Below are positions 60,463 to 64,000 of a DNA stretch of 64,000 bases, piece by piece (the first letter of the stretch is position 1; each line of letters starts with the position of its first letter). The stretch covers positions 21,359,964 to 21,423,963 of the forward strand of contig NC_134958.1 of assembly GCF_965638725.1 (NCBI RefSeq), given 5' to 3'. Made by a program: the position numbers and the translations under genes. Under the pieces are notes generated by a model. The model did no database searches. It saw only the letters and a list, made by a program, of their open reading frames with translations, and was not told where the DNA came from. Source of the DNA: Aptenodytes patagonicus. Its lineage: Eukaryota; Chordata; Aves; Sphenisciformes; Spheniscidae.

Positions 60463-63400
60463 GTAAGTGAGCATTTCCTATGTGTTTCCTATATTCAATG
60501 TATCTGTATTTAAAAATTTTTTAAAATACAGCTTGGTTCTATATATAGTTTGAAACTAATTTAGTCCTGTTCTGTGTTCTAAATTTAGTTCAGTAAAAAA
60601 CCAAATTTGTCTCCAAGCAAAAACATGCTGTTTGGCAGTATAAATGTTTGATCCTAGGCAGAAGGATGCATTGTAAAGAACACACCCAGTCCACATAAAA
60701 TGATTGACATTCCCAGTTCCTGTGCTAGGTCCAGAAACTGCTTTTGAAAGGGACATGGGTTTGTCTGTCTCATAGTCCTAAGAGCACTTGCTTGCAGTGA
60801 GAGTCCTCAGTTTTAGGAGTGGCTCCCCTGAGCAGGTGAACTGTTACTAATTACAGTCTGAATTCTCTCATGTTTGCTTGTAGAGCAAAGCCAGCCGGCG
60901 GCGTGCAAAATGCTATTGCTCACCCACCTACAGAGGCCATACCTGCTTTTAGGTGCAGACGGGCATGCACGCCAGGCATGTAGGCGCCCAGAGTCATACA
61001 GCAGCACAGGTAGAAAGAACTAGCAGTGACACTCGAGAACTAAGCCCGAACACTCACAACTTTTAAAACAGTGAATACTAAAACAAGTAGATATGCTCCG
61101 TTCTTGTTATCTGACTTTCAGTTGAAGAACCTTTTGGTGTCTTGTTTTTAAGCTCTTTCTCCGCAGTTACAAGGTAAAAAGACCTTAGTCATTTCTCTTT
61201 CAAGGGTAATCTGAGGTTCTCTTGCAATTGCTTCTGGAGTAGAGGTTTTAAGGAAAACAAAAACCCAACAACAAAATTCTAACATTGCAAAGTTCGGTAA
61301 ACAGGATGTTACGCGGTTGCTTCTTGTCTGGGCAATCACTTTTCCAGCATCTAGGATTGACTTAAAGAATGGCATGAAGGCCTATGAATTCTTCCTGCCA
61401 TTTTCCTATCAGGCCAAGTAGAACAGCCCCTTCACGGCATATTTGCTGCTTGTGCTTGCTTTCTATCCACCCACCCTTCAGGGTAAAGCCTCTCTTGGTA
61501 TGAAATAGAAAGGCAGATGCAAGAACACATTTCAGTGAACCACCTTCCTCCCGGCACTTCCAGGAAGCCCTCCCCGCCCCCGCTCTAGTGCCAGATTTGA
61601 ACAGTTAAAAAAAAATGTAATGAGGAAATACAAAAGTTAATTTTGATGTTAACCCTAACTGTCCCCGGCCACACCTACGTGAGATACTCCGTGCCTCCTC
61701 TTTTATACAGCTACTTACTGCATAGGCCAATGCATGGGTAGGACAAACTGCAAGCCAGCGCTACCCTGGGAGCTTCAGCTTTTGCATTTCTGGACTTCCT
61801 TTGAAGACGTGCCATCTGACTTTTAGAACTGGTACATTTGGTATGTTTACTTTTCAAGGTCTTGGTCTTTAGCGAGAATAAACCAGGTGTACTCCACCGA
61901 CTGGAGTAGGGTTGGGGTGATTAACGCCAGTTGACAATCTGGCCAGGCCAGTTCTTTACGGCTCTTCTTCCCTAAAGTTCTCTCCTGTGCTTAGTCACGT
62001 TACCATGACTGTAATCCTTGCTCAGCTTTGAAGCTAACACCTTCCTTAAAGGAAAGCATCTTTGTTTTTAATATTGTTTGGCTGGAAACATTGTATCACC
62101 GAGCTTGATTAACAGGGCAGAAATATATCCGGTTTCAGCTATGCAGTAATAAGTCTTTTAAAATGAATACTTACAGGATATTGCACAATGTGGCAAAAGC
62201 GTACAGCTTGCCCCCCAAATCACAAGATCAGCAATTATTTTTGCATTCATAAGGTTCTGTTGTGCCCACTAGTGAGAGGGAAATGTATTTGCGTGGTTTG
62301 CTTCAGTGAGCAATTATCTCCTTTACTCAATTTTTACCATGAATGGAAACTGTCTTTATGATTAAACCCAAAAGTATATTTGCACCATAGTAGATCACTC
62401 AGTACAGATCCCTGATCTCTAAGACCTGCCTAAGGACACCGCTGCACCCCCTCCCTGTAATTCACCCTGACGAGGCATACCTGAGCAACAACTCCCTGCT
62501 CCTACCATCAGTAAACTTTCGGATAGGCAGAAGTTTCTTTGGTACGTATCACAATGTAGAATACATAAAGAAACCCTAAAAGCAGCAGATCTTCCCCAAC
62601 TAGCAGAGAAAGAGCACCATTCATTCCTCCCCAAAGTTCCTCAAGCTTCGTAAGAACAGGGTGTGCTGCCTTTCAGGAAAATGCAAGTTGTTCCTCATAA
62701 CAGGTATAAGTTTTAATCTCTCTTTTCCCCTGTTAAATGTAGCAGTGACTTAATCTCTCTTTTCCCTTATTAAACGTAGCAGTGATACTACTATACAAAA
62801 AGTTTCACACTTGTGCTATTTTTTTAATTTTCTTTTAGACCAGCATGGCCCAGGCTAAAATCAGTATATTTTTTAATTACAATTTTTGGTTTTATATCCT
62901 CTACACACTCCATAATGGTTTAAGGCAAAGTTGCTCAAAGCCTCCACTAAAATGTGCTTCCTAGCAGAAGTTTTCTATCCTCTGATAGTATTTTTTTGAA
63001 AATATTAGTGAGATGAAAATACAAATCGGTTTTGATAGCCAGTGCAGGGCAGTTGCTAATGGATCAATATTCTGCTGGGCTGCTGTACAAATGTAACAGA
63101 TGCTACCTGTCTTCTCTAGCACCCTATTAGACAGGTAGGTAAATTCCCATGCTAATGGAGAGTACATCTGTGATACCAGCTGAGCTTCATGTTAACAGGG
63201 TTATGTTAATAGGCAGGCATCAGAGCAGCATTCATTTTTTTGTTACAAAAACCCACTAACCAAGAAAATCTTTCCCCTTCTGTCACAAATCCTGAGTCTC
63301 TTTCTTAGTCTCATTCTATGTTCTTGTACTCATCATTTGCTTTTCTTCTGAAATTCTTGTCATTGCCTTTTCCTTCTATTTTGTTTTTCTCCACTGCAGT

Positions 63401-64000
63401 TGCAACCTTGTGAAATGCAGCTATTTCTGGCCAAGAGGTAGGTAGGTGCTTACTGGCACCGTTTACTGGCTTTGCCTTGCCCACCTGGGAAGAGGGAATG
63501 AGGGAGACTTTCAAAGGAGGCATTTGGTTTTGGGGCAGGCTCCAAAGTGCCCAGAGTTGAGTGGGAGCAAATCTATTCCTTCGGGCAGCTTTAAATCAAA
63601 CTCAGGTGGCCAAGTCCATTCCGAAAATGTGTCATGGGCTCCTAAGGTGCTTAGGATTTAAAAAAAAAAAATGCTTAAAGTGTGAAGTGCTTGTTCGTTC
63701 TCAGCTGTGGGATGAGCTCAGGGCTTGTGGATTCTCGCAGCTCAGATTTAAAAGTGCAAGTGAGCTGGAGATACAGGCCAGAAAATATGATGCAGGCCTT
63801 GAACACGAGATAGCAAGATTTGCCTCCCTGCCCTGCTGTGGACTTCTCGTTACCACATTCCTGCCTATGCAGTACCCGTAATTACGGTCAGACGCTACAG
63901 CAGTGGGAGCCATGGAAGTGCTTAAGATAAAGAGCCTGTTACAAACAAAAATGCTTTCTTAATCTTTCTTGTTTTGACTTTAGGCTATATTCTACACCAG
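60463..64000 (+). other. PSTPIP1 intron 1 (partial)
   Basis: Sequence after the GTAAGT donor to the right edge. It contains a 37-bp tandem duplication at 62714-62787 and short homopolymers. No further exon was recognised. Confidence 0.65.
62714..62787. repeat. 37-bp imperfect tandem duplication
   Basis: Two adjacent 37-base units beginning taatctctcttttccc and containing a gtagcagtga segment near the end, with a handful of differences. It lies in the proposed PSTPIP1 intron 1. Confidence 0.88.

Noticed and set aside
63980-64000. Acceptor-like tttag near the right edge as PSTPIP1 exon 2
   Set aside because: The following bases do not encode the expected F-BAR residues after DAFW.
1-64000. 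tRNA, rRNA or CRISPR features
   Set aside because: I saw no cloverleaf-type gene, ribosomal segment or regularly spaced array. A tRNA scan program would be needed to be certain.

Overview
This is a piece of a bird genome. The support is a set of CR1 LINE copies ending in the avian-type 3' octamer repeat, CpG-island promoters, long GT-AG introns, and three genes recognisable by their protein sequence. In order they are SCAPER (minus strand, 5' end), RCN2 (plus strand, complete) and PSTPIP1 (plus strand, first coding exon). As far as I recall this is also the gene order on human 15q24. I cannot name the species.

Layout. 1-22.3 kb is the 5' part of SCAPER: four coding exons at 2555-2752, 8935-9005, 16130-16247 and 19866-19941, and a CpG-island first exon near 22.13-22.3 kb. 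22.6-25.84 kb is a spacer with one worn CR1 copy and one well preserved 1.24-kb CR1 copy. 27.1-40.73 kb is RCN2: CpG-island promoter, seven coding exons giving 308 residues with six EF-hand units, a signal peptide, a C-terminal HEEL, and a poly(A) signal at 40707. 40.7-47.25 kb is intergenic with a CR1 relic. 47255-56255 is a 9.0-kb endogenous retrovirus, oriented like RCN2 and PSTPIP1. 56.3-60.4 kb is unique sequence and the likely 5' region of PSTPIP1, whose first coding exon is 60430-60462. Its first intron runs off the right edge.

The retrovirus is the accessory region. It has two 598-bp LTRs differing at six sites, a 4-bp target duplication (caag), a primer binding site that appears to fit an arginine tRNA, a polypurine tract, gag with one nonsense codon, and pol in the gag frame after a single TGA. 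Pol carries two frameshifts and two nonsense codons. The env frame is uninterrupted at 692 codons. Gag and Pol are of gammaretroviral type. Env has a short surface part, a long cysteine-rich transmembrane part and no CX6CC motif that I can find.

The host genes act in unrelated processes: SCAPER in the ER/cyclin A link and ciliary biology, RCN2 in ER-lumen calcium binding, and PSTPIP1 in actin and innate immune signalling. They share a locus rather than a pathway. Most remaining sequence is intron or intergenic DNA in which I see no further gene.
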